64,000 nucleotides of DNA from Rhizobiales bacterium PAR1 (lineage in GTDB: Bacteria; Pseudomonadota; Alphaproteobacteria; Rhizobiales; Beijerinckiaceae): positions 139,802-203,801 of the forward strand of contig NKIW01000004.1 in assembly GCA_002256205.1 (NCBI GenBank), read 5' to 3'. The first letter of the stretch is position 1, and each line of letters opens with the position of its first letter. The position numbers and the translations under genes are program-made. Under the pieces are notes generated by a model. The model was not told the DNA's origin. It searched no databases and was given only the letters and a program-made list of their open reading frames with translations. This document shows positions 53,088-61,969 of this stretch, one piece after another.

Positions 53088-56087
53088 TCAATGCGCCTCG
53101 TCCCAGTTCTTTGCGGCGCGAGAATCGACCTTGAGCGGCACGCGGAGCTGCATCAAGGGATGCGGGGCTTCTTCCATCACCTTGGCGATCACCGGGATCG
53201 CCTTCTCGGCCTCGGCCTCCGGCGTCTCGAACACCAGTTCATCATGCACCTGAAGCAGCATCAGGGTTGAGCTTAGCCCCTTCGCGGCAAGCGCATCGTC
53301 CATCCTGAGCATCGCCCGGCGGATGATATCCGCCGCCGAGCCCTGAATCGGTGCGTTGATCGCCGCGCGTTCGACAAAGGCGCGCTCGGACGGGTTTTTC
53401 GAGGTGATGCCGGGGAAATGGCACTTCCGCCCGAAGATGGTCTCGACGTAGCCATCCGCCCGAACCTTGGCCTTCATCGCTTCCATGTAGTCCTTGATGC
53501 CGGGGAAGCGCTCGAAATACTTCTTGATGTAGGCGCCCGCTTCCTCGCGCGGAATCGAGAGCTGGTTCGCGAGGCCAAAGGCCGAAATGCCGTAGATGAT
53601 ACCGAAGTTGATTGCCTTGGCGCGACGGCGGATTTCGCCCGTCATTTCGGAAAGCGGTACGTTGAACATCTCAGAAGCCGTCATCGCGTGGATATCAATG
53701 CCCTCGGCGAAGGCCTTCCGAAGCTGCGGAATTTCCGCGACATGCGCGAGGATGCGCAATTCGATCTGGCTGTAATCGGCCGAGATCAGCAACCGGCCCG
53801 GCTCGGCGACGAAGGCCGTGCGGATCTTCCGCCCCATCTCGTTGCGCACCGGAATGTTCTGGATATTCGGCTCCGAGGAGGCGAGCCGCCCCGTTGTCGT
53901 CGAGGCAAGCGAGAATGAGGTGTGCACGCGCCCGGTTTTCGGGTTCACATAGGTCGGCAGCGCATCGGTATAGGTCGATTTCAGCTTCTGCATCTGCCGC
54001 CATTCGAGAAGGCGGGCGGGGAAATCATGGCCTTGCGCTGCAAGTTCTTCGAGCACATCCGCCCCGGTGGCCCAGGCGCCGGTGGGGGTCTTCTTGCCGC
54101 CGGGCAGCGCCATCTTGCCGAAGAGGATATCGCCGAGCTGCTTGGGGGACCCGAGGTTGAAGCTCTCGCCCGCAAGCGCATGGATCTCGCTTTCGAGCCT
54201 AGCCATACCTTGCGCGAATTCGCCTGAAAGGCGGGAGAGGATTTGCCGGTCAATCGCAATGCCGCGCGCTTCCATTTTCGCGAGGCAATCGGGCATGCCG
54301 CGCTCGAGGCTCTCATACACGCTGGTCATGCCTTCAGCGGGAAGGCGGGGCTTCAGCGCCAGCCAGAGCCGCAGCGTGATATCGGCATCTTCCGCCGCGT
54401 AAGCGCTCGCCTTGTCGATCGGCACCTGATCGAAGGTCACCATCGCCTTGCCCTTGCCCGCGACTTCCGAAAACGGGATCGGCTTGTGGTGAAGATGGAG
54501 CGTCGAAAGCTCATCCATGCCGTGATTGTGCCGTCCAGCATCGAGCACATAGGACATCAGCATGGTGTCATCGACCGGCGTGATGTTGACGCCATGCTGG
54601 CGCATCACATTGAGATCGAATTTGATGTTCTGGCCAATCTTGAGGACAGCATCGTCCTCCAAAAGCGGCTTGATGGCCGCAAGCGCGTCACGCAGCGGGA
54701 TTTGCCCCGCCGTGATGCCGCTATCGAAAAGCCCCTCACCCGAGCGATGCTGGAGCGGCACATAGGCGCCGCTGCCCGGTTCGGTGCTCAGCGACAAACC
54801 GACAAGATCGGCCTGCTGGCTATCGAGCGAATTGGTTTCGGTATCGAAGGCGACAACGCCTTTTTCGCGCGCGGCGGCGATCCAGCGTTCAAGGTCCTTG
54901 AGCGTCCCGACTGTCTCATAGTTCTCGAATTTTACCGGCATGGCGCGGAGCGCGGCAAGACGTGTCGCGGCCAGCGCTGCTGGACCAGTCGCCACACCGC
55001 CTTCCGCGACAATGATCGCCTCGGCCTGAGAGCCTTCACCAACCTGTTTGATCGTGGCTTGGGCGGGCGGTTCCGCGCCCGAAGCGCCCTTGGCATAGGC
55101 GGGATCAGCGGCGATTTTCTCGACATCAACGCCGTAAAGGTCACCAACGCGTTTTGTCAGTGTCGTGAACTCCATCGCCTTGAGGAAGGCCACGGCCTCG
55201 GCGCCCTTCGGCTCATGCGCGACCAGCGTTTCAAGAGCGTGCTCCACCGGCACATCGCGCACCAGCGTCACGAGCTGCTTCGAGATCAGGATTTTCTCGA
55301 CATTCTCCGGGTTGGTGAGGGTTTCGCGGCGCTTGGGCTGCTTGATCTCACCCGCGCGGGCGAGCAGCGTTTCCAGATCACCGTATTCCTCAATGAGTTG
55401 CGCCGCCGTCTTGACGCCGATTCCCGGCGCGCCGGGCACATTATCGGTCGAATCGCCTGCGAGCGATTGCACATCGACCACTCGCTCCGGCCCGACGCCA
55501 AAGTAATCGCGCACCTCGGCTTCGCCGATCAGGCGTTCCTCGCGCTCGCCCGAGGCCGGGTCGTACATGACAACGCCGGGCTCGATGAGCTGCATCAGAT
55601 CCTTGTCAGCCGAGACGATGGTGACTTCCGCGCCTGCACGCACGGCCTGGCCGGCGTAGGTCGCGATGAGATCATCGGCCTCGTATTTCGCCATTTCCAC
55701 CGGCTCATAGCCGAAAGCGCGCACCACGGCGCGCATCAAAGGAAACTGCGGAATGAGGTCATCGGGCGGATCAGAGCGGTTCGCCTTGTAGAGGGGATAA
55801 AGCGCCTTGCGGAAGCTGTCTTCGCTCTTGTCGAAGATCATCGCGAGATGCGTCGCCTTCTTGCCACGCGCTCCCTCGCGGATGAACTGGATCAGCTTGG
55901 TGGCAAAAATGCGCACGGCTCCTGTAGGCAACCGATCGGAACGATAATTGTAACGCTGGTCCTGCCGGATCGACTGGAAATAGGCCCGAAAGACAAAGGA
56001 CGAGCCATCGACAAGGATGACATGGTCTCCCGGTCCGGGCTGGCGGACGCGGGGCGCGGCGGATTCGGCTGAAGGGTTCTCGCTCAT
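53088..56087 (-). CDS. polA: DNA polymerase I
   Basis: A 999-residue three-domain polymerase. Residues 20-310 are the 5'-3' FEN-like exonuclease (VILVDGSSFVFRAYF, YEADDLIATYA); residues 400-590 the 3'-5' exonuclease with intact acidic residues in VVAFDTETNSLDSQ, IGQNIKFDLNVM and YAAEDADITLRLW; the rest is the family A polymerase with ADYSQIELRILAHV (motif A), RRRAKAINFGIIYG (motif B) and LMLLQVHDELVFE (motif C). It fills gaps and removes RNA primers. Proofreading should be active, unlike in some relatives. Confidence 0.98.
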   Translation of the reverse strand: MSENPSAESAAPRVRQPGPGDHVILVDGSSFVFRAYFQSIRQDQRYNYRSDRLPTGAVRIFATKLIQFIREGARGKKATHLAMIFDKSEDSFRKALYPLYKANRSDPPDDLIPQFPLMRAVVRAFGYEPVEMAKYEADDLIATYAGQAVRAGAEVTIVSADKDLMQLIEPGVVMYDPASGEREERLIGEAEVRDYFGVGPERVVDVQSLAGDSTDNVPGAPGIGVKTAAQLIEEYGDLETLLARAGEIKQPKRRETLTNPENVEKILISKQLVTLVRDVPVEHALETLVAHEPKGAEAVAFLKAMEFTTLTKRVGDLYGVDVEKIAADPAYAKGASGAEPPAQATIKQVGEGSQAEAIIVAEGGVATGPAALAATRLAALRAMPVKFENYETVGTLKDLERWIAAAREKGVVAFDTETNSLDSQQADLVGLSLSTEPGSGAYVPLQHRSGEGLFDSGITAGQIPLRDALAAIKPLLEDDAVLKIGQNIKFDLNVMRQHGVNITPVDDTMLMSYVLDAGRHNHGMDELSTLHLHHKPIPFSEVAGKGKAMVTFDQVPIDKASAYAAEDADITLRLWLALKPRLPAEGMTSVYESLERGMPDCLAKMEARGIAIDRQILSRLSGEFAQGMARLESEIHALAGESFNLGSPKQLGDILFGKMALPGGKKTPTGAWATGADVLEELAAQGHDFPARLLEWRQMQKLKSTYTDALPTYVNPKTGRVHTSFSLASTTTGRLASSEPNIQNIPVRNEMGRKIRTAFVAEPGRLLISADYSQIELRILAHVAEIPQLRKAFAEGIDIHAMTASEMFNVPLSEMTGEIRRRAKAINFGIIYGISAFGLANQLSIPREEAGAYIKKYFERFPGIKDYMEAMKAKVRADGYVETIFGRKCHFPGITSKNPSERAFVERAAINAPIQGSAADIIRRAMLRMDDALAAKGLSSTLMLLQVHDELVFETPEAEAEKAIPVIAKVMEEAPHPLMQLRVPLKVDSRAAKNWDEAH

Positions 56088-56174
56088 GCCCCGTTTATAG
56101 GGTGCAAGTTGGCCAACGTCAGCCCGAATGCAGCGCTGGTCACAGAATATGGCGGACGACTGATAGCAACCGGC

Positions 56175-57152
56175 TCACCGCTTCTGCCAGACCTCCGGGT
56201 TGATCATCGCGATGGGGGCGCCTGCCGCGTAGGCCGCGACCTGCGCAAAGGCATCGGCGAATTGCTCCTCAAGGTCATCTTCCGTGATAAAGCCGATATG
56301 CGGTGTCGCGATGACGGCCGGGTGGTTGATGAAGGCATCTGCTGCATCGGCCAGCGGCTCGGTTTCGAAAACATCGACCGCCGCCATCCCCGGTCGCCCG
56401 GCATCCAGTGCGGCAAGCATAGCTCCGGGCGCAACAAGACCCGCGCGGGAGGTGTTCACGAAGACCGAACCGGGCTTCATCGCGGCAAAATCCGTCGCGT
56501 CGATCATACCGCGCGTGGCCGGCGTCAACCGGACGTGGAGGCTCACCACATCCGCTTCGCTAAAGAACGCCGCGCGCGATTCCGGGATAGAGAGGCCCGC
56601 CGCACGCGCCCGTTCGCGCCCTTCTTCCGAGCCCCAGCAGATGACTTTCATGCCGAAAGCATGGGCATAAGTGGCAACGGCGCCGGCGATCTTGCCATAG
56701 CCAAAGAGGCCAAGGGTGCGCCCGCGCAGCGTCTTGCCAACGCCCATTTGCCATTTCCCGGCCTTGAGCGACGCCATCTGTTGCGGCAACTGGCGCATCG
56801 CGGCCAGAATCAGCGCCCAGGTGAGTTCGGCTGTCGCGTAGGAGGGCGAGCCGGCCTGCGTGTTCGAGCAGAACAGCACGCCCTGCGCCGTACAGGCCGC
56901 GACATCGACATGCGGATACACCCCGCGCTGGGAAATCAGCCTGAGCTTCGGGAGCCTGGCGAGAAGCGCGGCGGTGATCGGCGTCCGTTCACGGAACAGC
57001 ACCAGCACCTCGGCGTCCTTCAGCCGTTCGGCGAGCACCGTGATATCCTCGACGTGATCGTTCCACACCGTGACCTCGTGCCCCTCAAGACGCGCGAAAC
57101 ACGGCAGGTGGCGAAGCGTATCGAACCAGTCATCGAGAATATGAACGCGCAT
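56175..57152 (-). CDS. D-2-hydroxyacid dehydrogenase family protein
   Basis: A 325-residue NAD(P)-dependent dehydrogenase. The nucleotide-binding motif is LGLFGYGKIAGAVATYAHAFG (about residues 148-168); the catalytic Arg lies in VNTSRAGLV, the Glu in DVFETEPL and the His in IATPHIGFIT. The residue after the second strand (CWGSEEGRER) is Trp/Gly/Ser rather than Asp, which may favour NADP, an inference. Substrate unknown: glyoxylate, hydroxypyruvate or another 2-oxoacid would fit. Between polA and rpsA on the same strand. Confidence 0.9.
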   Translation of the reverse strand: MRVHILDDWFDTLRHLPCFARLEGHEVTVWNDHVEDITVLAERLKDAEVLVLFRERTPITAALLARLPKLRLISQRGVYPHVDVAACTAQGVLFCSNTQAGSPSYATAELTWALILAAMRQLPQQMASLKAGKWQMGVGKTLRGRTLGLFGYGKIAGAVATYAHAFGMKVICWGSEEGRERARAAGLSIPESRAAFFSEADVVSLHVRLTPATRGMIDATDFAAMKPGSVFVNTSRAGLVAPGAMLAALDAGRPGMAAVDVFETEPLADAADAFINHPAVIATPHIGFITEDDLEEQFADAFAQVAAYAAGAPIAMINPEVWQKR

Positions 57153-57246
57153 CGGAGAAGCCCTTTTTCCAGTCTGCGCCTGTTATCGCATTCCGATGCT
57201 CCCGGAAGAATGGGCTTTTGCGCATCGCGCCGCGTAACCCCACAAG

Positions 57247-57274
57247 AAAAAGGGCGACCCGAAGGCCGCCCTTT
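57247..57274 (-). terminator. Rho-independent terminator of rpsA
   Basis: On the minus strand AAAGGGCG and CGCCCTTT pair around a GC-rich loop with an inner CC/GG pair and are followed by TTTTTCTT. It lies 46 bases after the rpsA stop. Confidence 0.85.
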
Positions 57275-57319
57275 CCAAATTTCCGGCAGTGCCAGAAAGC
57301 CATATTCGGCCGTGAAGGC

Positions 57320-59011
57320 TTACTTGGCCTTCTTGAGCGCCGCGCCGAGGATGTCGCCGAGGGTCGCGCCAGAGTCGGCCGAACCGTACTGCTGCATCGC
57401 TTCCTTCTCTTCGGCCATTTCGAGCGCCTTGATCGACACCTGGACCTTGCGGGCCTTCTTGTCGAACAGGATCACGCGGGCATCGAACTTCTCGCCGGTG
57501 GCGAAACGGTCCGGACGCTGATCCATACGGTCACGCGCGAGTTCAGCACGCTTCACGAAGGTCGTGAGATCCGAGCCGACGATCTTGGCTTCGAGGCCGC
57601 CATCCTTCACTTCGATGACTTCGCAGGTCACAACACCGCCACGGCGGATGGTGTCGCCAGCGTCCGCGAACGGATCGCCCTGAACCTGCTTCACACCGAG
57701 GCTGATGCGCTCCTTGTCGACATCGACGTCGAGCACGATGGCCTTGACCATGTCGCCCTTCTTGAACTCGTCGATGACCTGCTCGCCCGGACGGTTCCAG
57801 TCGAGATCCGACAGGTGAACCATGCCGTCGACATCGCCTTCGAGGCCCACGAAGAGACCGAACTCGGTCTTGTTCTTGACTTCGCCTTCGACAAGCGTGC
57901 CGATCGGATGACGATCAACGAAGCTCTCCCACGGGTTCTGAAGCGTCTGCTTCAGGCCGAGCGAGATGCGGCGCTTGGTCGGATCGACCTCGAGAACCTG
58001 AACTTCGACTTCCTGCGAGGTCGAGAGGATCTTGCCCGGATGGACGTTCTTCTTGGTCCAGCTCATTTCCGAGACGTGGATCAGGCCTTCGATGCCCGGT
58101 TCCAGCTCAACGAATGCACCGTAATCGGTGATATTCGTGACACGGCCGGTGAACTTGCCCTCGACCGGGTACTTCGCCTCGATGCCTTCCCAAGGATTGC
58201 CCTGCAGCTGCTTCATGCCGAGGCTGATGCGATGGGTTTCCTGGTTGATCTTGACGATCTTGACCTTCACGGTCTGGCCCACCGTCAGCACCTCGGTCGG
58301 GTGGTTGACGCGGCGCCAGGCGATGTCGGTGACATGGAGCAGGCCATCGATGCCGCCGAGATCAACGAACGCACCGTAATCGGTGATGTTCTTGACCACG
58401 CCGTCGATGATCTGGCCTTCCTCGAGGTTCGAAACCAGTTCCTGACGCTGGCCAGCGCGGGTCTCTTCGAGAACCGTACGGCGCGAGACGACGATGTTGC
58501 CGCGGCGGCGGTCCATCTTCAGGATTTCGAACGGCTGCAGGACGCCCATGAGCGGGCCCACATCGCGGATCGGACGGATGTCGACCTGGGAGCGCGGCAG
58601 GAACGCCACGGCGCCATCGAGATCGACGGTGTAGCCACCCTTGACCTGGTTGAAGATGGTGCCCGAAACCTTTTCCTTGGCTTCGTAGGCCTTCTCCAGG
58701 CGAACCCAGCTCTCTTCACGGCGGGCCTTGTCGCGGCTGATGACCGCTTCGCCCATCGCGTTCTCGACGCGCTCGAGATAAACTTCGACCTTGTCGCCGA
58801 CCTTCAGAACCTGATCCTTGTTCGGACCCGCGAATTCCTTGAGTGCGACGCGGCCTTCCGTCTTCAGGCCGATATCAATGACGGCGACGTCCTTTTCGAT
58901 GGCGACGACCGTACCGGTGATCACCGAACCCTCGGCCGTATCGGCAGAGAGGAAGGACTGTTCGAGGAGCGCCGCGAAATCCTCGCGGCTGGGGTTATGG
59001 TTAGAGGCCAT
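57320..59011 (-). CDS. rpsA: 30S ribosomal protein S1
   Basis: A 563-residue protein with six S1-type OB-fold repeats. Clear copies begin GSVITGTVVAIEKDVAVIDI, GQIIDGVVKNITDYGAFVDL, EGKFTGRVTNITDYGAFVEL and GTLVEGEVKNKTEFGLFVGL. It brings mRNAs to the 30S subunit. In alphaproteobacteria rpsA usually follows cmk directly; here about 2.3 kb with four other genes separate them, and rpsA has its own leader and terminator. Confidence 0.98.
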   Translation of the reverse strand: MASNHNPSREDFAALLEQSFLSADTAEGSVITGTVVAIEKDVAVIDIGLKTEGRVALKEFAGPNKDQVLKVGDKVEVYLERVENAMGEAVISRDKARREESWVRLEKAYEAKEKVSGTIFNQVKGGYTVDLDGAVAFLPRSQVDIRPIRDVGPLMGVLQPFEILKMDRRRGNIVVSRRTVLEETRAGQRQELVSNLEEGQIIDGVVKNITDYGAFVDLGGIDGLLHVTDIAWRRVNHPTEVLTVGQTVKVKIVKINQETHRISLGMKQLQGNPWEGIEAKYPVEGKFTGRVTNITDYGAFVELEPGIEGLIHVSEMSWTKKNVHPGKILSTSQEVEVQVLEVDPTKRRISLGLKQTLQNPWESFVDRHPIGTLVEGEVKNKTEFGLFVGLEGDVDGMVHLSDLDWNRPGEQVIDEFKKGDMVKAIVLDVDVDKERISLGVKQVQGDPFADAGDTIRRGGVVTCEVIEVKDGGLEAKIVGSDLTTFVKRAELARDRMDQRPDRFATGEKFDARVILFDKKARKVQVSIKALEMAEEKEAMQQYGSADSGATLGDILGAALKKAK

Positions 59012-59270
59012 TAAAACTCCGAAAGCGCCCTGTTGGCAGGGCTGTCACACCGGCATATTGGGTTGGGTTCCGCCTTGGCCCACCAGCCATTCCGTTTTGC
59101 GGGAATGTCACCCCGTAAGGGGCTGCCGGCGCGAAAACCGGCGGGTCGAGACGTCAATCTGCTTCTTCACTGGCCCTGCAAGCAGGGGTAAGCGAATGAA
59201 GCGTGCTGGCGGTTACCAAAAAACACGCCCTACAGCAAGCAAAACTACCGGAAAACACGGAATTCGCGCA
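59012..59270 (-). other. Long rpsA leader region, no gene seen
   Basis: This 259-base gap lies between rpsA and the lipoprotein gene. On the minus strand it holds several GC hairpins (GCCGG..CCGGC around 59130, CCCTG..CAGGG around 59058) but no reading frame of note. Because rpsA is split from cmk it must carry its own promoter, which I cannot place with confidence. S1 represses its own mRNA in enterobacteria, so leader structures are expected. Confidence 0.4.
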
Positions 59271-59852
59271 TCAGCATTTCGGCATGACGCGGATTTTCTC
59301 GGCAAATTCAGGCTGGCTGAAGCCGTCAAGATCCTGAAGGACCGCCACATAGCTCCGGGTTTCGGAGGTACGAAGGTAGGTGGAGAAGACAAGACTGCCC
59401 TTCGGCGGCTCCGCAACATAACAAAAATCCGGCTCGAGCTTGATAGTCAGCGAGCCCTTGCGCTTCTCCTCCTTGGCCTTGCGGGCCTCGGTCCGCATCT
59501 CCTCGAACTTCGCGACCATGGGGTCCGGGAGCTTGTAAACAACCAGCTCCGTCCCCGCCCGCTTCTCGGATCCGATCAGCGAGAGTTCGCTTGCACTGGT
59601 CACGCGCTCAAGTGCGAATTCGGAGCGATGCGGCGGTTTCCCCTCTTGGGTAATCTCGACGATCATGCGGTTTTCACGGGCCTGATAAGCCGTGGGGATT
59701 CGCAAGGCCGCGCGCATCGCCGCAATATCGGTCGTCTCGAAATTGATGCGGGACATTGCCAGCAGAGAGGTCACAGGCACATGGCCGCAACCGGAAAGGA
59801 CGATCGATGCCGAAAAAGCACAAAGGCGCGGAAGGCTGAATCTACGGGGCAT
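59271..59852 (-). CDS. Putative lipoprotein, unknown function
   Basis: A 193-residue protein with a signal peptide and lipobox IVLSGC (Cys22 as the lipidated residue). The mature part has no family I recognise: a mixed alpha/beta region, a Lys/Glu/Arg-rich helix (KFEEMRTEARKAKEEKRKG) near residues 114-132, and a C-terminal strand-rich part ending KIRVMPKC. It probably sits in the outer or inner membrane facing the periplasm. It lies between rpsA and the divergent DUF2975 gene. Confidence 0.72.
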   Translation of the reverse strand: MPRRFSLPRLCAFSASIVLSGCGHVPVTSLLAMSRINFETTDIAAMRAALRIPTAYQARENRMIVEITQEGKPPHRSEFALERVTSASELSLIGSEKRAGTELVVYKLPDPMVAKFEEMRTEARKAKEEKRKGSLTIKLEPDFCYVAEPPKGSLVFSTYLRTSETRSYVAVLQDLDGFSQPEFAEKIRVMPKC

Positions 59853-59865
59853 GACTCACTCACTC

Positions 59866-59894
59866 TTGACGTAATATTTTTTATGTATTACATT
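59866..59894 (+). promoter_or_regulatory. Promoter with overlapping operator-like palindrome for DUF2975-HTH
   Basis: TTGACG (59866-59871) and TACATT (59889-59894) are 17 bases apart. A perfect inverted repeat, GTAATA (59871-59876) and TATTAC (59886-59891), fills the space between them, where a repressor would block RNA polymerase. The HTH protein two genes downstream is an obvious candidate. Confidence 0.5.
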
Positions 59895-59926
59895 AAATTT
59901 AATTCGAATAGCAATAAGGAAAGATC

Positions 59927-60502
59927 ATGACGAGCCAGATTTTTCGCGAGTACCCCGCCAGCGCACTTGCCCCCATCCACGCCTCCCTGCGACGAATTGC
60001 CGGTGCTGTGTCCTGGACCGTGGCGTTTGGCGTGCTGCTGGCGATTGGCGGTTCGATCTATTCGGTGATGATGCCGCGGACGATCAGTTCCTTTATCGGC
60101 CTGGGCGATGCCTGCACGCCGCAGAACATCGCGATGAATGGCGTTCGCCTCCGGCTTTTCTTCGCCTTCCTGCCGGGACTAGTGCTCTTTGGCGTGATCG
60201 CGGTGCAGGTCAGGGCACTGTTCCGGCGGTTCTCGCTCGGCGTGATTCTTGATCAGGGTAATGCGCGGCGGCTCTCTACCATCGGCTGGCTGATCATCGC
60301 GGGCGGTGCGATCTCAATGCTGGAGCGCACGCTGCTCGCGCTGGCGCTCACTTTTGGTAATCCGGAAGGGCAGCGTCAGCTTCTGATTTCGCTCTCCACA
60401 ACGGATGTGATCATCGTGCTCTTCGGCCTCTTCGTGCTGGCCTTCGCGCATGTCATTGGCGAAGGCGCACGGATCGCGGATGAGAATCGCGGGTTTGTCT
60501 GA
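59927..60502 (+). CDS. DUF2975 family membrane protein
   Basis: A 191-residue protein with four predicted transmembrane helices (about residues 28-48, 73-93, 120-140, 155-175), with the RRFSLGVILDQGNARRLSTIGW loop between helices two and three that is typical of DUF2975. AAGGAAAG precedes the ATG. DUF2975 genes are regularly paired with a small YozG-like HTH gene, as here 11 bases downstream, suggesting a membrane protein and its regulator. Function unknown. Confidence 0.87.
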   Translation: MTSQIFREYPASALAPIHASLRRIAGAVSWTVAFGVLLAIGGSIYSVMMPRTISSFIGLGDACTPQNIAMNGVRLRLFFAFLPGLVLFGVIAVQVRALFRRFSLGVILDQGNARRLSTIGWLIIAGGAISMLERTLLALALTFGNPEGQRQLLISLSTTDVIIVLFGLFVLAFAHVIGEGARIADENRGFV

Positions 60503-60513
60503 AGGAGAGCCGG

Positions 60514-60765
60514 ATGGCGATCATTGTCCTGCTTGATGTCATGCTGGCCCGCCGCAAGATGAAATCCCGCGAACTTGCCGAGAGAATCGGCATCAGCGAG
60601 GTCAATCTCTCGCTTCTCAAATCCGGTAAGGTGAAGGGCATCCGCTTCGAAACGCTCTCAAAGATCTGCGCGGCACTCAACTGCCAGCCCGGCGATATCC
60701 TGAGTTATGAGCCGGATGCCGAGGGTGCCGCTCCGGAAAACCCCTCAAGCCCGGCGGAGCTTTGA
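60514..60765 (+). CDS. YozG-like Cro/C1-type HTH regulator
   Basis: An 83-residue DNA-binding protein. LDVMLARRKMKSRELAERIG and ISEVNLSLLKSGKVKGIRFE form the helix-turn-helix, followed by TLSKICAALNCQPGDILSYE, the standard end of this family, and an acidic tail. It pairs with DUF2975 and probably binds the palindrome in front of that gene. The last 21 bases overlap tail to tail with the rhomboid gene. Confidence 0.92.
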   Translation: MAIIVLLDVMLARRKMKSRELAERIGISEVNLSLLKSGKVKGIRFETLSKICAALNCQPGDILSYEPDAEGAAPENPSSPAEL

Positions 60766-61326
60766 GGCGACGATCATCAGCCCCACCAGCACCATGCCGC
60801 CGAGAAACCCGGCCAGGTGGGCTTGCCAATCAATGCCCGGCGTAAAGAGCGCCACAGCAATGTTGAGGCCGATGTTGATCGCGAAGAACGATCCCGGCAT
60901 CGCGATTTTCCGTAGCACATAAAGCAGGAACAGCGCGCCAAGGAGACCCGAGACACCGCCCGAGGCCCCGGCGCTGACAAACGGCCCTGTCCGCATCAGG
61001 ATCGAGCCGGCGCCAGCGATAATGACCGAGCCTAGATAGAGAAAGGCCAGCCGTGCCGAGCCCATCATCCGCTCCAACGGCACGCCCCAGGCGAGCAGGC
61101 AGATCGCGTTGACGGTAATATGCATCAGCGAAAAATGCAGGAAACCATAGCTCAGAAGGCGCCAATATTGCCCGTCGAGCCATTGCAGCGGCACCAGACC
61201 ACCGAATTCGACGATCAGACGCGGCGACATGTCCGGCCCGCCTTGCGCCGCAAAAAGCGCAATGAACGCCAGAATATTGGCACCGAGAAACAGACCCGTC
61301 GCAGGCGGCATTCCTGTTTTACCCAT
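60745..61326 (-). CDS. Rhomboid family intramembrane serine protease
   Basis: A 193-residue membrane protein with six hydrophobic helices. The nucleophile is Ser122 in GASGGVSG, the catalytic His lies in DWQAHLAGFLGG in the last helix, and YWRLLSYGFLHFSLMHITVN gives the WR and HxxxN motifs. All hallmarks of an active rhomboid are present. Start at ATG 61326 (GTG at 61335 is possible); it overlaps the cmk stop by eight bases, so it is coupled to cmk. Confidence 0.92.
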   Translation of the reverse strand: MGKTGMPPATGLFLGANILAFIALFAAQGGPDMSPRLIVEFGGLVPLQWLDGQYWRLLSYGFLHFSLMHITVNAICLLAWGVPLERMMGSARLAFLYLGSVIIAGAGSILMRTGPFVSAGASGGVSGLLGALFLLYVLRKIAMPGSFFAINIGLNIAVALFTPGIDWQAHLAGFLGGMVLVGLMIVASKLRRA

Positions 61327-61969
61327 GCTGTGCACCGCTCGCTTTCAGCACAGCAGCTAGCGCCGCAGCGAAAGCCTCCTCGATCCCGAGGTGACTGGTG
61401 TCGATCCGCGTTGCGTCATCCGCGATGACCATGTTGGGTGCATCACGCGCATCACGCGCCACAAGGTCCGCGAGAATATCAGCCTCAGTGACCGCCTCGC
61501 CCCGGCTGGTGAGTTCGCGGAAGCGGCGGCCCGCGCGCACGGCGACATCGGCGTCGATCCAGAGCTTGGCATCAGCATCCGGTGCAATCACGGTGCCGAT
61601 ATCGCGACCGTCAAGCACCGCGCCGCCGGGCTGATGGGCAAAGCTCTGTTGGAAATCCCGCAAGGCTTCGCGCACCGGATTCACCTTGGCCACGCGGCTT
61701 GCGGCCTCCCCAGCGAGACGTTCACGCAACCGCTCATCCGCCAGCCAAGCGGCCTCGAACCGCCGCGCGATGGCCGTCGCGGCTGTGGCGTCATCGAGAT
61801 CATGGCCTTCGTCGCGCATTTTCTGGCCGACTGCGCGATAGAGAAGGCCGGTATCGAGCGCGGGCAGCGCGAAATGCGTCGCGAGACGCTTGGCCAGCGT
61901 CCCCTTGCCGGAGGCGGCAGGGCCATCCACTGCGATGATCAGACTTCTCCCGATCAGACCCGCACTCAC
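61319..61969 (-). CDS. cmk: Cytidylate kinase
   Basis: A 216-residue CMP/dCMP kinase. The P-loop is [11 protein letters not shown] (residues 16-26), [10 protein letters not shown] is the substrate-binding segment (TGxLYR), and [19 protein letters not shown] is the family signature. The GTG start at 61969 follows GGAGGG by seven bases and overlaps the aroA stop by four (GTGA), so aroA-cmk-rhomboid form one operon. Confidence 0.96.
   Translation of the reverse strand: MSAGLIGRSLIIAVDGPAASGKGTLAKRLATHFALPALDTGLLYRAVGQKMRDEGHDLDDATAATAIARRFEAAWLADERLRERLAGEAASRVAKVNPVREALRDFQQSFAHQPGGAVLDGRDIGTVIAPDADAKLWIDADVAVRAGRRFRELTSRGEAVTEADILADLVARDARDAPNMVIADDATRIDTSHLGIEEAFAAALAAVLKASGAQHG

Noticed and set aside
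54243-56072. Plus-strand frame of 609 codons
   Set aside because: Antisense to polA, which has all expected motifs.
57218-59014. Plus-strand frame of 598 codons
   Set aside because: Antisense to rpsA; high third-position GC keeps the opposite strand open.
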